The position numbers and the translations under genes are program-made. DNA of 64,000 nucleotides from Gimesia alba (GTDB taxonomy: Bacteria > Planctomycetota > Planctomycetia > Planctomycetales > Planctomycetaceae). Below are positions 1-9,225 of the stretch, piece after piece (the first letter of the stretch is position 1; each line of letters opens with the position of its first letter). Where the stretch lies: contig NZ_CP036269.1 of the NCBI RefSeq assembly GCF_007744675.1, positions 6,127,046-6,191,045 on the forward strand, read 5' to 3'. The notes beneath the pieces were generated by a model. It searched no databases. It was not told the origin of the DNA and saw nothing but the letters and a program-made list of their open reading frames with translations.

Positions 1-1284
1 CAGCATGGCGAACGGGAATTCAGCTTTCTGGACGTTGTTCACAAACCGATCGAATTATCGGACCTGGAAACAGAAGTCAGCCTGCCCGGTCTGGCATTAC
101 AGGACTCAGAACGCATCGCCGCGTTTGTCGTACCACAAAAAACGATCTCTGCCGGTGCCTACCACCGTTACCCGATTGCCGTCACCAGACGTGACAGCAG
201 CCTGACGGTCATGCTTGGCTTTGTCGCCAATAGCTCCGGTCGTCTGCTGGTGAGTGTGTTTAATCCAGATGGTGAGGAAATTGGTTATCGTGTCATTCAA
301 CAGACATCACAGCTGGGAGGTGACCGTTCCAACGCCAGCCTGACCGTTTCTACAAAAGAAGAAGGTATCCACGAAGTCGTCGTCAGTACTTTTAGCGGAA
401 ACTGGCTCAATGAATCCAAATACGACCTGCTGATCGAAGCACAGCGTTTCCGTGCCTCGACGGATAAACTGGCACTCTCAACCGTTGATACCGGAAAAGA
501 AGCTGAAAAGCTGATTACATTTTCCAATTCTTCTGGGCAGGTCAGAAGTATGTCGGCCAGTCTGGGTGGTCTCACGCGTGTTGTGCCACAGGATAATTTT
601 CCGATCCTGGCCAACTACCGCACATTTCGAAAGCTGGATATTCCCGAATGGAGGCCGGAAAGTGGCGAAAGCCAGAAAACCAGTATTCGACTGACGTTTC
701 CCCCCGATGATAAAAAATACGAAGGCTTCCGAGGCCGTATCGATCATCGCCTGTATAAAAAGGGTCCGGATGGGAAACTGGTGGAAGCATATAAAGGTTC
801 GTTCTATGGACGCGGAAAATCATTCAACAATATCCCCCGCCCTGAACCTGGTAAACCTTATGAAACGCTGTACGCCGCCGTCGATACCTACTTTACCGTC
901 CCCTATGATGAAGGCTTAAAACACAGTAAGGGGACGATCACATTAGACGCCTATTTCCCGGGAATCCCCGTGAAGATGGAAGGTTCCGTCGGACTCAGTA
1001 TTCTGTCTGTCGGCAGACCCGATGTTTACATTCTGAAAATCAAAGGGCCTCAGAAACTGATCGATGCCTCTGCTGCGAAAACCAACAACACCAGTTCGTC
1101 GCAGGCAACTCTGGAAATCCCCACAAAAATCGGCGGTGTCTCTAAGATCAAAGTCACATTACCTGTGACGGTAACGCCTGATGTGAAATCCACGTTGTCC
1201 AAACAGTTAATTCGCTCGACACTCAGTATTTCGACGAGTGACTCCCGAGTTTCCAAATCGATCCCGATTGAAATTTCACAATAG
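1..1284 (+). CDS. C-terminal part of a large beta-rich protein, possibly a tripeptidyl-peptidase/subtilase tail
   Basis: The reading frame is open from base 1 to the TAG at 1284, so about 427 C-terminal residues are inside the window and the start lies upstream. The visible part has no membrane segment and no catalytic motif. It is rich in beta-strand-like stretches, for example VMLGFVANSSGRLLVSVFNP, and ends in IPIEISQ. Alternating strand patterns and repeated Asp/Gly turns fit stacked beta-sandwich domains, as in the long C-terminal tails of secreted subtilases such as tripeptidyl-peptidase II. That family name is only an inference from general appearance. The catalytic part would be upstream. 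An internal ATG at 211 is in frame but is not a credible start because coding-like sequence continues before it. Confidence 0.7.
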   Translation, partial: QHGEREFSFLDVVHKPIELSDLETEVSLPGLALQDSERIAAFVVPQKTISAGAYHRYPIAVTRRDSSLTVMLGFVANSSGRLLVSVFNPDGEEIGYRVIQQTSQLGGDRSNASLTVSTKEEGIHEVVVSTFSGNWLNESKYDLLIEAQRFRASTDKLALSTVDTGKEAEKLITFSNSSGQVRSMSASLGGLTRVVPQDNFPILANYRTFRKLDIPEWRPESGESQKTSIRLTFPPDDKKYEGFRGRIDHRLYKKGPDGKLVEAYKGSFYGRGKSFNNIPRPEPGKPYETLYAAVDTYFTVPYDEGLKHSKGTITLDAYFPGIPVKMEGSVGLSILSVGRPDVYILKIKGPQKLIDASAAKTNNTSSSQATLEIPTKIGGVSKIKVTLPVTVTPDVKSTLSKQLIRSTLSISTSDSRVSKSIPIEISQ

Positions 1285-1308
1285 TTCTGTGGACAACCGT
1301 GACACCGG

Positions 1309-1510
1309 CTAGGTAGTGTTTATTTATTAGTTTTGAAGAAGATTCCCAGGACCGCAACCTAACCCAGGTCGATTTTAACCGCGGCTAACGCCGTGCGGCT
1401 GATCTTGTTTTGGGTACTTTGCCAACTGGAATGACTTATTAGCCGAAGGGCGTTAGTCCCGGTTTCTCCCCATTTACAAAAACCAATTCGAATTAAGAAA
1501 CGCTACCTGG
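1309..1510. mobile_element. 202-bp MITE-like inverted-repeat element, copy A
   Basis: The element begins with CTAGGTAGTGTTT (1309-1321) and ends with AAACGCTACCTGG (1498-1510), a 13-bp terminal inverted repeat with two mismatches. Both arms also carry a related block around GGCTAACGCCGTGCGGCT (1383-1400) and, inverted, AGCCGAAGGGCGTTAG (1441-1456), so the whole unit can fold back on itself. The reverse complement of its right arm matches the left arm of the element at 33100-33301, which is also exactly 202 bp. It has no coding capacity. It ends 8 bp before the first possible start of the next gene, so it may supply that gene's leader. Confidence 0.75.
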
Positions 1511-1527
1511 AATAGAGATTGCCCAAC

Positions 1528-1920
1528 ATGGATCAGGCACCACGCATCGGATCTTCGAATACGATTTCATTCGAAGTGGAGAAAAGCCACTCGATTACGT
1601 TTTCACAGGAAGCAGAAATTTCTGTGCTTTCGACGCCGTCACTGATTTGGTTTCTGGAACAGGCTGCGTTACAATTCCTGGAACCGTGGCTTGATGACAA
1701 GTCCCTGAGTGTTGGCACGCATGTGGATGTGGAGCACTTGGCTCCCACTCGCGTCGGTGCTACCGTGAATTGTACCGCACGACTCATCTATCAGGATGGG
1801 CCCGTGTATCGATTCAGTGTTGAAGCATATACCGGGGATGAGAAAATCGCGAAAGGCCTACACTCCCGCCGCATCATTCAAGCCCGCCAGTTAATCAAAC
1901 GGCTCCAGGCCGGATCGTAA
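1528..1920 (+). CDS. FlK-like hotdog-fold acyl-CoA thioesterase
   Basis: A 130-residue hotdog protein of the thioesterase group typified by fluoroacetyl-CoA thioesterase FlK. The family core is clear: STPSLIWFLEQAALQFLEPW, then VGTHVDVEHLAPTRVGATV. Thr36, Glu44 and His70 (counted from the ATG) keep the same spacing as the catalytic Thr42/Glu50/His76 of FlK, 8 and 26 residues apart. That predicts hydrolysis of a short acyl-CoA, with the substrate unknown. No signal peptide, so cytoplasmic. The start may be TTG 1519 (GGAA seven bases upstream) instead of ATG 1528, and the difference is three residues. The gene directly follows the MITE-like element and shows no operon partner. Confidence 0.85.
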   Translation: MDQAPRIGSSNTISFEVEKSHSITFSQEAEISVLSTPSLIWFLEQAALQFLEPWLDDKSLSVGTHVDVEHLAPTRVGATVNCTARLIYQDGPVYRFSVEAYTGDEKIAKGLHSRRIIQARQLIKRLQAGS

Positions 1921-2035
1921 TCCATCTAACCAGAGCGACTCTCATTCGATGCGACTCGGGCTGGAGGGCTTCGGAGACGTTTTAGTAAACCTGGAGACAG
2001 GCCCAATCATCGAAACCTGAGTAGAAAGAAGAAAC

Positions 2036-2344
2036 ATGATTTTTGTCATCGCAGATATTGAGTTAGCCGAAGGAAAACAGGCCGCTTTTCTGGAAGCCTT
2101 TCACCAGCTGGTGCCTCAAGTTCTCGCCGAAGAAGGCTGTATTGAATACGGGCCTGCCATCGATGAAGATACCGACATCGCCGCACAAGTCAAAAATGGC
2201 AGCCAGATCGTGACCGTCATGGAAAAATGGGAAAGTGTCGATGCACTGAAAACACACCTCGTTGCACCACACATGACAACCTACCGGGAACAGGTCGCGG
2301 ATCTGGTCAAAGGCACAACCATCAAGGTGCTGAAACCAGCTTAA
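2036..2344 (+). CDS. Antibiotic biosynthesis monooxygenase (ABM)-domain protein
   Basis: A 102-residue single-domain ferredoxin-fold protein. It opens with MIFVIADIELAEGKQAAFLE, the usual first strand and helix of ABM/YgiN-like proteins. It continues with EEGCIEYGP and VTVMEKWESVDALKTHL, where the WES..AL..H segment is a family hallmark, and ends with the typical IKVLKP strand. The family includes quinol monooxygenases and heme-degrading enzymes. The substrate cannot be told here. AGAAAGAAGAAAC upstream of the ATG is a reasonable ribosome site. The gene lies tail to tail with the next gene, 22 bp away, with no obvious terminator between them. Confidence 0.85.
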   Translation: MIFVIADIELAEGKQAAFLEAFHQLVPQVLAEEGCIEYGPAIDEDTDIAAQVKNGSQIVTVMEKWESVDALKTHLVAPHMTTYREQVADLVKGTTIKVLKPA

Positions 2345-2366
2345 CCAGCTCGATTCCCATGCCAAC

Positions 2367-5300
2367 TTATGGCTTGGGAGCTACCAGCGGGGCTTCGGTT
2401 TGCTCCGGTTCCGTCTGTCCGGTCGGTGCTTCTGCCTGAAGTGGAATCACCTCGCCCGTTAATTGATAGAGATAAAAGCGGATGAGCGGCCGGTAAGGTG
2501 TTTCCGGTTGTTCATCCATAATCTCTCGTAAAACGGCAATCGCCTGATCGGGTTGACCGGCTTCGATTTCACAGCGGGCCAGGTTCATTTTGAGCGGGGT
2601 TTGCTGCTGCGACAATCCATACAGATAGTTGGCGACGGAGGCCGTATGTTGCGCGGGCCAGAAACTGTTCGATGGTGGCTGAATCAATGGCAGTGACTGC
2701 AATACGCCGGCAATGCGTGCTTCTTCATACGATCTGAGTTCCTGACGCCACAGATCGAAGCTGCCTCGATAATTGCCATTTCCCAGATTCGTAAACGCAG
2801 CCTGCGAACGCCAGGGAATCCGCGGATCATTTTGTGCCAGCGCTTCCAATTGCGCCATCTGAGAGTCTGCTTCTTCCGAAAGTCCCACTTCCATCAGAAC
2901 GGTGGCTTTCAAATTTTGCGCCAACGGATTTTTTGCAATGTAAACTGGATCATCCAGATAACGTTGTGCCAGTAGGACGTATCCATTCTGGTAAGCCTGA
3001 CTTGCCAGCTGCATCAGGTCGGCACCATCGGACTGCTGCTTATCCAGCTCCTGTGTGATCTGATCGATTTGCGTTTTGAGTTTTCCCAGATGATCCGTAT
3101 AAGCCCGCAATCGTGCCAGAGCATCGTCTTCCAGTTGCTCCTGATCTTCAACCATAGCCAGATAGGTTTGCAATTCACGATGAGCCAGATCCACCTTCCC
3201 CATATTGGAATAAAGATCAAACAGAAACAGATGCGTCGGCGCGTATTCCGGTTCGATAATTAAAGCCTGATGATAGGCATGCAGAATTTGAAAGTATCGC
3301 ATCCGGTCAATTTGTAACGTCTGCCTCTGTTGATTTCGCGCCGTCGGCGGGATCATTAGCTGTGCTTCCAGAGCCGCCAGATAACCATAGGCACTCCCCA
3401 GAATGCGATAGGCTTCGGCACTGTTCGGATTCTCGACCAGACCACGATTGGCCAGTTGAATTGATAGAATCGCAAAGCAGGAGCCCAGTTCGTGATTATT
3501 TCCAGACTGGGACATCAGCCCCAGATAATGCCGCGCGGTCTGCACGTCGTTTTCCAGCGTTTCGGTTTGAGGCAGAAAATAGAGGCTGTAGAATGATTTG
3601 GGCCGCGCCCAGTCCGTCCGGATTTCCGGAAAGTCTTTTTGTTCTTGAAAGGCGCGTTTTCTGAAATCCAGTTGATGAGACGTCAGATAGGACTTTGTCT
3701 CTGCGTCATCCGTATCCGTTCGATAGAAGACAGCGGTCGCCGCATTCAAATCGGTCATTTGCCAGTCCGGCGTCATCAGTAAATCATAAAACGTCCGATA
3801 GTCCGGATTCATTCCCGACAAGCGTGGGATCACATGCGTGACCTGGTACTCATTAAACGTTTCTTTCCAGACATCGGGAATTCCGCTTCCCAGTTGATCT
3901 TCACGTTGCATCCGCAGAGCCCGTCGCGTTTTATCATGCAAATCGATCAGGCTCTCTTCTTCATTGCCGGCAAACAGTGAAAGCCGATGATCAACGAATG
4001 ACTTCTGATCGAGCCAAATCAACAGATCCCCCTGGTCCAGAACAAAATGAAACGGGCGATCATCCAAAGAATCAGCCAGGGCACTCTGGTAACCTTCAAT
4101 CGTACGAGTTAATGCGGGACTGAATCCCATACCCACTGCGTGCCGCGTTGCCCCTTGTCCCTGGAAGCGGCCACAGACAACAAGATAAGCCAGTGCAAAA
4201 AAGGTTAAAACCGTCAACGCCCGGCCGCCACGAGAGAACAAAAGCTCAGACGTCTCCACGCTGTAAGTCTGTCGAAAATTATCGCGATACCAGAGCTGAA
4301 AGTTCATATTGGCAAAAATCGCACAGATAACGCTGGTCAATACCAGTTCATGGCTGGCCATGATGGAGAGACCGCAAAATCCGAGAAAGACAAACAACTG
4401 CCCCCAGCTCATCTTCGCCTGATTAAGCACAAAACTGACAAAGGTCAGTAAAATCAAAATGAACGCAGCCACGGCATAATGATTCAATGAGTCCCAGAAC
4501 ACAGGCGATGTCATCGAGAAATAACCCAGTTCTTCCGGGCCTACTTTCCCGACAAACATGGACTGCATGACAGGATATTCAACCAGGTAATAATTCAAAC
4601 CGGCGGTCAGTGAATGCCAGCCGGTCGGGTTCAGCAAGGTCGCAACCAGACTGCCTCCCAGCACCAGCCACAGTTCTTTATAGTCGGTGTCGTCATTCAA
4701 TACAGACCGATCCATGAATGCAGCCACTGTCTCACCTAACGCATATAACAGCAGCAACACGATTCCCAGCGAAACCCGCGGATCAAAATTCGCCCAGACT
4801 AAGAACAGCGGCACCAGCATCCACAAGGCGCGGGTGGAATTATTTTCCTGCCAGGATTGCAGGCAACGCAGGGTGAGTACAAGTCCCAAAATGGTGATGA
4901 TTTCCGGTGTCACCGTCAGTTGTGGAAAACAGGCGATCAAAGCCAGTACCGCCAGAATCGCCCCCCACCAGGTCGAAATCTCTCGCTGACAAAGATGGAC
5001 GATCACATAAAACGTAATGCCCAGTAACAGAATTTTGAATAACGTCAGTCCCATCGCACCGAGCACGCCGTATACAGCTGCCAGCGATAAATCGAACAAC
5101 CACGCATTATTCTGCCAGGGGCGATCGGCGGCGGTATAGGAAAACACATCCGTCGCAGGCGGCCAGAAACCATGGCTGCTCAGATACTGGCCCGTTTTGA
5201 CATGCACCAGTGTTTGTGTTTCTGAAATGAATGTCGCAGCAAACAGACAGGCCAGTAGAATCGCAGCCCAGCGTAACATGAAGTCACCGCGAATCGCTTC

Positions 5301-5504
5301 ATCTTCGACCAGTTCCGGCGTGAGTGGCTCCCACTCGGGAAGTCCCTCTTCGCTCGCCTGATTCTCCTGTTCGGCATCGGTTGAACCGGGAGTGGAATCC
5401 GGCTTTTTGTGCGACTCATCAGGAGTCAGATTTTGATCCGCTTGGGAATCATTTTGATCGGGAGCGTTCTCGTCAGGCAAATCGTTGTCTGGATGATCAT
5501 TCAC
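2367..5504 (-). CDS. Large polytopic membrane protein with C-terminal TPR domain
   Basis: A protein of about 1045 residues. The first 70 or so are an acidic, Asp/Pro/Gln-rich cytoplasmic stretch. A polytopic region follows with roughly ten hydrophobic helices, including PWQNNAWLFDLSLAAVYGVL and WANFDPRVSLGIVLLLLYAL. The second resembles the WANLHG..LG motif of uncharacterised GT-C-like membrane proteins. After the last helix come a soluble domain with RLSLFAGNEEES and then several TPR-like helix pairs, such as PNSAEAYRILGSAYGYLAAL and PTHLFLFDLYSNMGKVDLAH. A glycan-related role is plausible but unproven. The frame extends to 5582, but the extra N-terminus is Cys/Phe-rich and unlike the acidic stretch. 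GTG 5504, giving MNDHPDNDLPDE, is preferred. Moderate confidence in the start, high confidence that the gene is real. Confidence 0.8.
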   Translation of the reverse strand: MNDHPDNDLPDENAPDQNDSQADQNLTPDESHKKPDSTPGSTDAEQENQASEEGLPEWEPLTPELVEDEAIRGDFMLRWAAILLACLFAATFISETQTLVHVKTGQYLSSHGFWPPATDVFSYTAADRPWQNNAWLFDLSLAAVYGVLGAMGLTLFKILLLGITFYVIVHLCQREISTWWGAILAVLALIACFPQLTVTPEIITILGLVLTLRCLQSWQENNSTRALWMLVPLFLVWANFDPRVSLGIVLLLLYALGETVAAFMDRSVLNDDTDYKELWLVLGGSLVATLLNPTGWHSLTAGLNYYLVEYPVMQSMFVGKVGPEELGYFSMTSPVFWDSLNHYAVAAFILILLTFVSFVLNQAKMSWGQLFVFLGFCGLSIMASHELVLTSVICAIFANMNFQLWYRDNFRQTYSVETSELLFSRGGRALTVLTFFALAYLVVCGRFQGQGATRHAVGMGFSPALTRTIEGYQSALADSLDDRPFHFVLDQGDLLIWLDQKSFVDHRLSLFAGNEEESLIDLHDKTRRALRMQREDQLGSGIPDVWKETFNEYQVTHVIPRLSGMNPDYRTFYDLLMTPDWQMTDLNAATAVFYRTDTDDAETKSYLTSHQLDFRKRAFQEQKDFPEIRTDWARPKSFYSLYFLPQTETLENDVQTARHYLGLMSQSGNNHELGSCFAILSIQLANRGLVENPNSAEAYRILGSAYGYLAALEAQLMIPPTARNQQRQTLQIDRMRYFQILHAYHQALIIEPEYAPTHLFLFDLYSNMGKVDLAHRELQTYLAMVEDQEQLEDDALARLRAYTDHLGKLKTQIDQITQELDKQQSDGADLMQLASQAYQNGYVLLAQRYLDDPVYIAKNPLAQNLKATVLMEVGLSEEADSQMAQLEALAQNDPRIPWRSQAAFTNLGNGNYRGSFDLWRQELRSYEEARIAGVLQSLPLIQPPSNSFWPAQHTASVANYLYGLSQQQTPLKMNLARCEIEAGQPDQAIAVLREIMDEQPETPYRPLIRFYLYQLTGEVIPLQAEAPTGQTEPEQTEAPLVAPKP

Positions 5505-5813
5505 GGAAATTCTCAAAATCTGAAACAGGGTTGAAAAACAAAAGTGAACAGCACACCGAGACTTGTTAGGGCGGGTCAACACTCAGAGAGTTCTGTAAGC
5601 GCGGATTCCGCAAGTTCGTAGCGGCCAACAGTCGATTATACTACGTCCAGATCGCTCTGGAAACGCAACAATCAGCCCGAACACGGGCGAAAACCAGCAA
5701 TCTTCAGCATCTCCCTAAGATCTCTTCTCCTCTGGGAATGGTTGTGTTTCACAAACTTTCCCTTCCCCTTTTACGAGATCTGATCAGACACCGTTTGTTC
5801 CAAATCGGCTTTT

Positions 5814-7094
5814 TTACCCAATCTTGTCTTTTCCAATCCAGGGGCGGAGAACTTCGGGAACCAGAATTGTGCCGTCTGCCTGCTGGTAATTCTCCAGAAC
5901 CGCAATAATGGCCCGTGCAATCGAAACAGCCGTTCCATTCAGAGTATGCACGAATTCGGTTCCTTTCTGGCCGCTGGTCTTACAACGAGTCCCCAAGCGT
6001 CGAGACTGGTAATCCGTGCAGTTCGAAGCAGACGTGACTTCGCCATACGCGCCCCCTTCACCACGGCCGGGCATCCAGGCTTCCAGATCGTATTTCCGAT
6101 AAGCGGGCGCCCCCAGATCGCCCGTGCAGGTATCAACCACACGGTAATGCAGGCCCAACCCCTGGAAGATCTCTTCTTCGATCCGCACGATTTCTTCGTG
6201 CATCGCATCGGAGGCGGCGTTAGTTGGTTCCGTGAAGGCAAACATTTCGACTTTGGTAAACTGATGCACGCGATAGATGCCACGCGTCGCTTTGCCGTGC
6301 GCGCCCGCTTCGGTGCGGAAACAGTGTGACAGACCGGCAATCTTGAGCGGCAGCGTTTCGCGGTCCATGATCTGATCTTTCATCGATCCGCCCAGCGTAA
6401 TCTCGGCCGTCGCCACCAGACTCAAATCCGTATTCTCTACAGAATAAATCTGCGTCTCGTCTCCGCGGGGATTAAACCCGATTCCTTCCAGAATTTCTTT
6501 CTTGGCCAGGTCGGGAGTGCTGTGCAGAATGAAGCCTTCCTGCACCAGCTTCTGCATCGCATATTGACAGAGGGCCATCTCCAGCAGAACAGCTTCGTTC
6601 TTCAGATAATAAAACCCATGCCCGGCAACGCGGGTCCCTGCTTCAAAATCGATCAGGTCGTGCTTTTCAGCCAGCGCCACATGATCGAGGGGTTCGAAAT
6701 CAAACGTCGGTTTTTCACCCGACATCCGCACGACGGTATTGGCTTTGTCTTCTTTCCCGACAGGCACATCCGGATGCGCCAGATTCGGCACACGGGCCTG
6801 TTCCTGTTTCAATTCGGCTTCGACTTCACGCAGCTCAATATCGAGGGCAGAAACCTGCTCGCGTAGTTCTTTTCCCTGTGCGATCAACGCCTGTTTCGCA
6901 TCGTTGTCTGCAGCTTTGGGAATTTGAGAGGAAACCGACTTCTGTTCCTGCCGTACTTTGTCGCCTTGAACGATCAGTTCGCGACGACGCTGATCCAGTT
7001 TTGACAGTCGTGCCAGGTCTACTTCAATCCCACGATTGCGACAATTTTCAAGGATGGCGTCCTGATTCTCGCAAATGAACTGCAAATCCAACAT
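5814..7094 (-). CDS. serS: Seryl-tRNA synthetase
   Basis: At 426 residues it has the normal bacterial length. It charges tRNA-Ser with serine in the cytoplasm, using ATP. Residues 1-110 form the charged coiled-coil arm that grips the tRNA long arm. The class II core follows: TAEITLGG (the serine-binding TAE loop), motif 2 in FRTEAGAHGKATRGIYRVHQ, and motif 3 near the end around NGTAVSIARAIIAVLENYQ. The C-terminal EVLRPWIGKDKIG is typical. The next minus-strand gene upstream is the amidohydrolase at 7359, with a 93-bp repeat in the gap, so serS is probably transcribed alone. The ATG at 7094 gives MLDLQFICEN, the usual SerRS start. Confidence 0.97.
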   Translation of the reverse strand: MLDLQFICENQDAILENCRNRGIEVDLARLSKLDQRRRELIVQGDKVRQEQKSVSSQIPKAADNDAKQALIAQGKELREQVSALDIELREVEAELKQEQARVPNLAHPDVPVGKEDKANTVVRMSGEKPTFDFEPLDHVALAEKHDLIDFEAGTRVAGHGFYYLKNEAVLLEMALCQYAMQKLVQEGFILHSTPDLAKKEILEGIGFNPRGDETQIYSVENTDLSLVATAEITLGGSMKDQIMDRETLPLKIAGLSHCFRTEAGAHGKATRGIYRVHQFTKVEMFAFTEPTNAASDAMHEEIVRIEEEIFQGLGLHYRVVDTCTGDLGAPAYRKYDLEAWMPGRGEGGAYGEVTSASNCTDYQSRRLGTRCKTSGQKGTEFVHTLNGTAVSIARAIIAVLENYQQADGTILVPEVLRPWIGKDKIG

Positions 7095-7120
7095 AAGAAA
7101 TCAACTACTCCGTGCAGTGT

Positions 7121-7213
7121 CTAGAGCGCGTCACATTTTACGATAGCGTGCCTCAATCTAATCGACTCGATCCAAATGGCCTGGGAGACGCTACAATAAA
7201 ACTGGACACAGTC
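7121..7213 (-). repeat. 93-bp dispersed repeat, copy 1
   Basis: Read on the minus strand, this block matches 39001-39093 closely over its full 93 bp. Both start GACTGTGTCCAGTTTTA, contain GGCCATTT followed by a GA.CGAGT block, and end GCGCTCTAG. The outer end has a small palindrome, CTGGACacaGTCCAG (7203-7217 region). No open frame. It sits in the serS leader, so it may supply or disturb regulatory sequence. Equal length and matching ends in two distant places make it a dispersed element, not chance similarity. Confidence 0.75.
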
Positions 7214-7358
7214 CAGAAATGGTTTAGAAACAATAATTCGGCTTCAATCCGAGCCCGCATCATATCCAATGACAATTTTAATGTCCAAGGGTAACGCTTT
7301 TTCGGATGAAAAAATGGATATTCCAGCCGGAATAGTGCAAATTTGCCTGTTACAGCGA

Positions 7359-9107
7359 TTAAGGATCACTCGACTTTGCTGCCTCGTAGACGATTTGTCC
7401 ATCCAACACCGTCAGCAAAGGCTTGATCTGCAGAATCTCATTCTCGGGACACGTCAGATAGTCCCGGTCCAGTACCACCAGATCGGCCAGTTTGCCCGGC
7501 TCCAGCGTCCCCTTCACCTTTTCTTCAAAGCTGATATACGCGGCATCAATCGTCATGCAACGCAGTGCCTGCTCGCGGGACAATTTCTGATGCGGGCCAT
7601 AAACCTTCCCCTCAATATCACGCCGACTGACGGCAATATACAGCGCCAGAAACGGATTGAAGGCATTCATCGAATGATCGGGATCAAAGCCGTTCATATG
7701 GTCGCTGTTGATCGCCACCGGCACGCCGCCGTCCACAAAGGTCTTGAGTCCCATGAACCGGTTCACCCAGGAGGGGCCGTAAATCTGATTGATGGCATCG
7801 GCATCGCGATAGAACAGATAGGTCTGCGTATCATAACAGACACCGAGCGCCTTCGAACGTTTCACCGATTCCTCGGTCGGGAAGTACGCGTGCGTGATGC
7901 AGAATCGGCGTCCATCGACGGGCAGCCGTTGATTCACATCTTCCAGCGCGCTCAGAATTTCATTCACACTCCCATCGCCGGTCGCGTGACAACACATCTG
8001 CCAGCCCAGCTTCTGACCTGCTTCAAAGATTTCGGCCATCAACTCGCGCGAGTACGCCAGATCGCCCCGATAGTCGGCATCCTGCTGCAATACATAAAAC
8101 TGACGACGCTTTTCGCCATACGGTTCGGAAAGCCGCGTGTTCCCCCAATGAATGCCGCCATCAACGGAAATTTTCAATGGGCCAACTCGTACCCAGTCGT
8201 CCCCGTCGCCGGTCACCAGTCCCAGCTTTTCCGTGAACTCTTTGACGGCGGTCGCACTGCGTAACTGCTGGCGAATTGTCATCGTCATCCGCACCGTCAA
8301 TTCGTTCTGCGCTTTTAGCAACTCGTATTCACGGTATTCTTCGACTCCCGAACCTCGTTCGAGAATACTGGTTATCCCTACCGAATTATAAATGGCATGC
8401 AGTTTCTTCAACGCTTCACGGGTTGCTTCCGCCGGGACGGTTTCCCGCGGAATCAGTTTGCGAATCGCGCCGCTCCCCCCTTCCATCATCAGCGGCTTGC
8501 CACTGTCATCAAAGATGATCCGGGCGCCCGCCAGCTTATCCTTGTCACTCTTGATTCCCAATAATTCAAAGCCCCGTGTATTCAAAACATTCTTGCGAGC
8601 GATATTCATATAAACGGGATGTGTCGTGCAAGCCGCATCCAGCTCAGCGGGCGTCGGGCGGCGGCGTTCTTTCAAACGCGTAATATCCGTGCGCGGCACC
8701 GTGATCCAACGACCGGCGGGCACATCTTTCACCTTCTCACGAATCCAGGCCTGAATCTCGGCCACCGAATTCAATTCCTGATGCGGCTGAATCAATTCGC
8801 CACGCGCGGCCCGCAAGGCGTGCACATGAGATTCGATCAATCCCGGAATCACCGTTTTCCCATCCAGAGAAATCACCTTGGTCTGAGCCCCCTGATACGG
8901 CTTCATCTCCGCATTGCTGCCCACCGCCAGGATCTTGCCCTCGCGAATCGCAATCGCTTCCACAATCCGCGATTGATCGTCCAGCGTAATCACTTTCCCG
9001 TTTTGAAAAATCGTCGTTGCCGTCTCTGCGGAAAGCAGACTGACCATTGAGCAAAAAACGAGCAACGCAATCACAGATCGAAATAGATTATTGAGCGGGA
9101 CAAACAT
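7359..9107 (-). CDS. Exported YtcJ-type metal-dependent amidohydrolase
   Basis: A 582-residue protein with an N-terminal hydrophobic signal (VIALLVFCSMVSLLSAETAT), so probably periplasmic. The fold is the amidohydrolase superfamily, YtcJ-like branch. An N-terminal small beta domain reads TIFQNGKVITLDDQ. The metal motif HVH lies in VIPGLIESHVHALRAARGEL. Later ligands are likely in CCHATGDGSVNEIL, ITHAYFP and AINSDHMNGFDPDHSMN. The C-terminal strand domain GTLEPGKLADLVVLDRDYLT closes the fold. The family hydrolyses amides, but the substrate is not predictable. It is followed on the same strand, in front of it, by the CehA-type gene at 9226, and the pair may be co-expressed degradative enzymes. 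Confidence 0.9.
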   Translation of the reverse strand: MFVPLNNLFRSVIALLVFCSMVSLLSAETATTIFQNGKVITLDDQSRIVEAIAIREGKILAVGSNAEMKPYQGAQTKVISLDGKTVIPGLIESHVHALRAARGELIQPHQELNSVAEIQAWIREKVKDVPAGRWITVPRTDITRLKERRRPTPAELDAACTTHPVYMNIARKNVLNTRGFELLGIKSDKDKLAGARIIFDDSGKPLMMEGGSGAIRKLIPRETVPAEATREALKKLHAIYNSVGITSILERGSGVEEYREYELLKAQNELTVRMTMTIRQQLRSATAVKEFTEKLGLVTGDGDDWVRVGPLKISVDGGIHWGNTRLSEPYGEKRRQFYVLQQDADYRGDLAYSRELMAEIFEAGQKLGWQMCCHATGDGSVNEILSALEDVNQRLPVDGRRFCITHAYFPTEESVKRSKALGVCYDTQTYLFYRDADAINQIYGPSWVNRFMGLKTFVDGGVPVAINSDHMNGFDPDHSMNAFNPFLALYIAVSRRDIEGKVYGPHQKLSREQALRCMTIDAAYISFEEKVKGTLEPGKLADLVVLDRDYLTCPENEILQIKPLLTVLDGQIVYEAAKSSDP

Positions 9108-9225
9108 GCTGACTCCAGTGGGATGATTCAGGTGGGCTAAAAGTGGAAAACGAAATCAGAACCGGCTTCTCCATGGACAAAGCGCACGTCCATCAACGTT
9201 CGCTGATCCATTCAGTCTACACAGT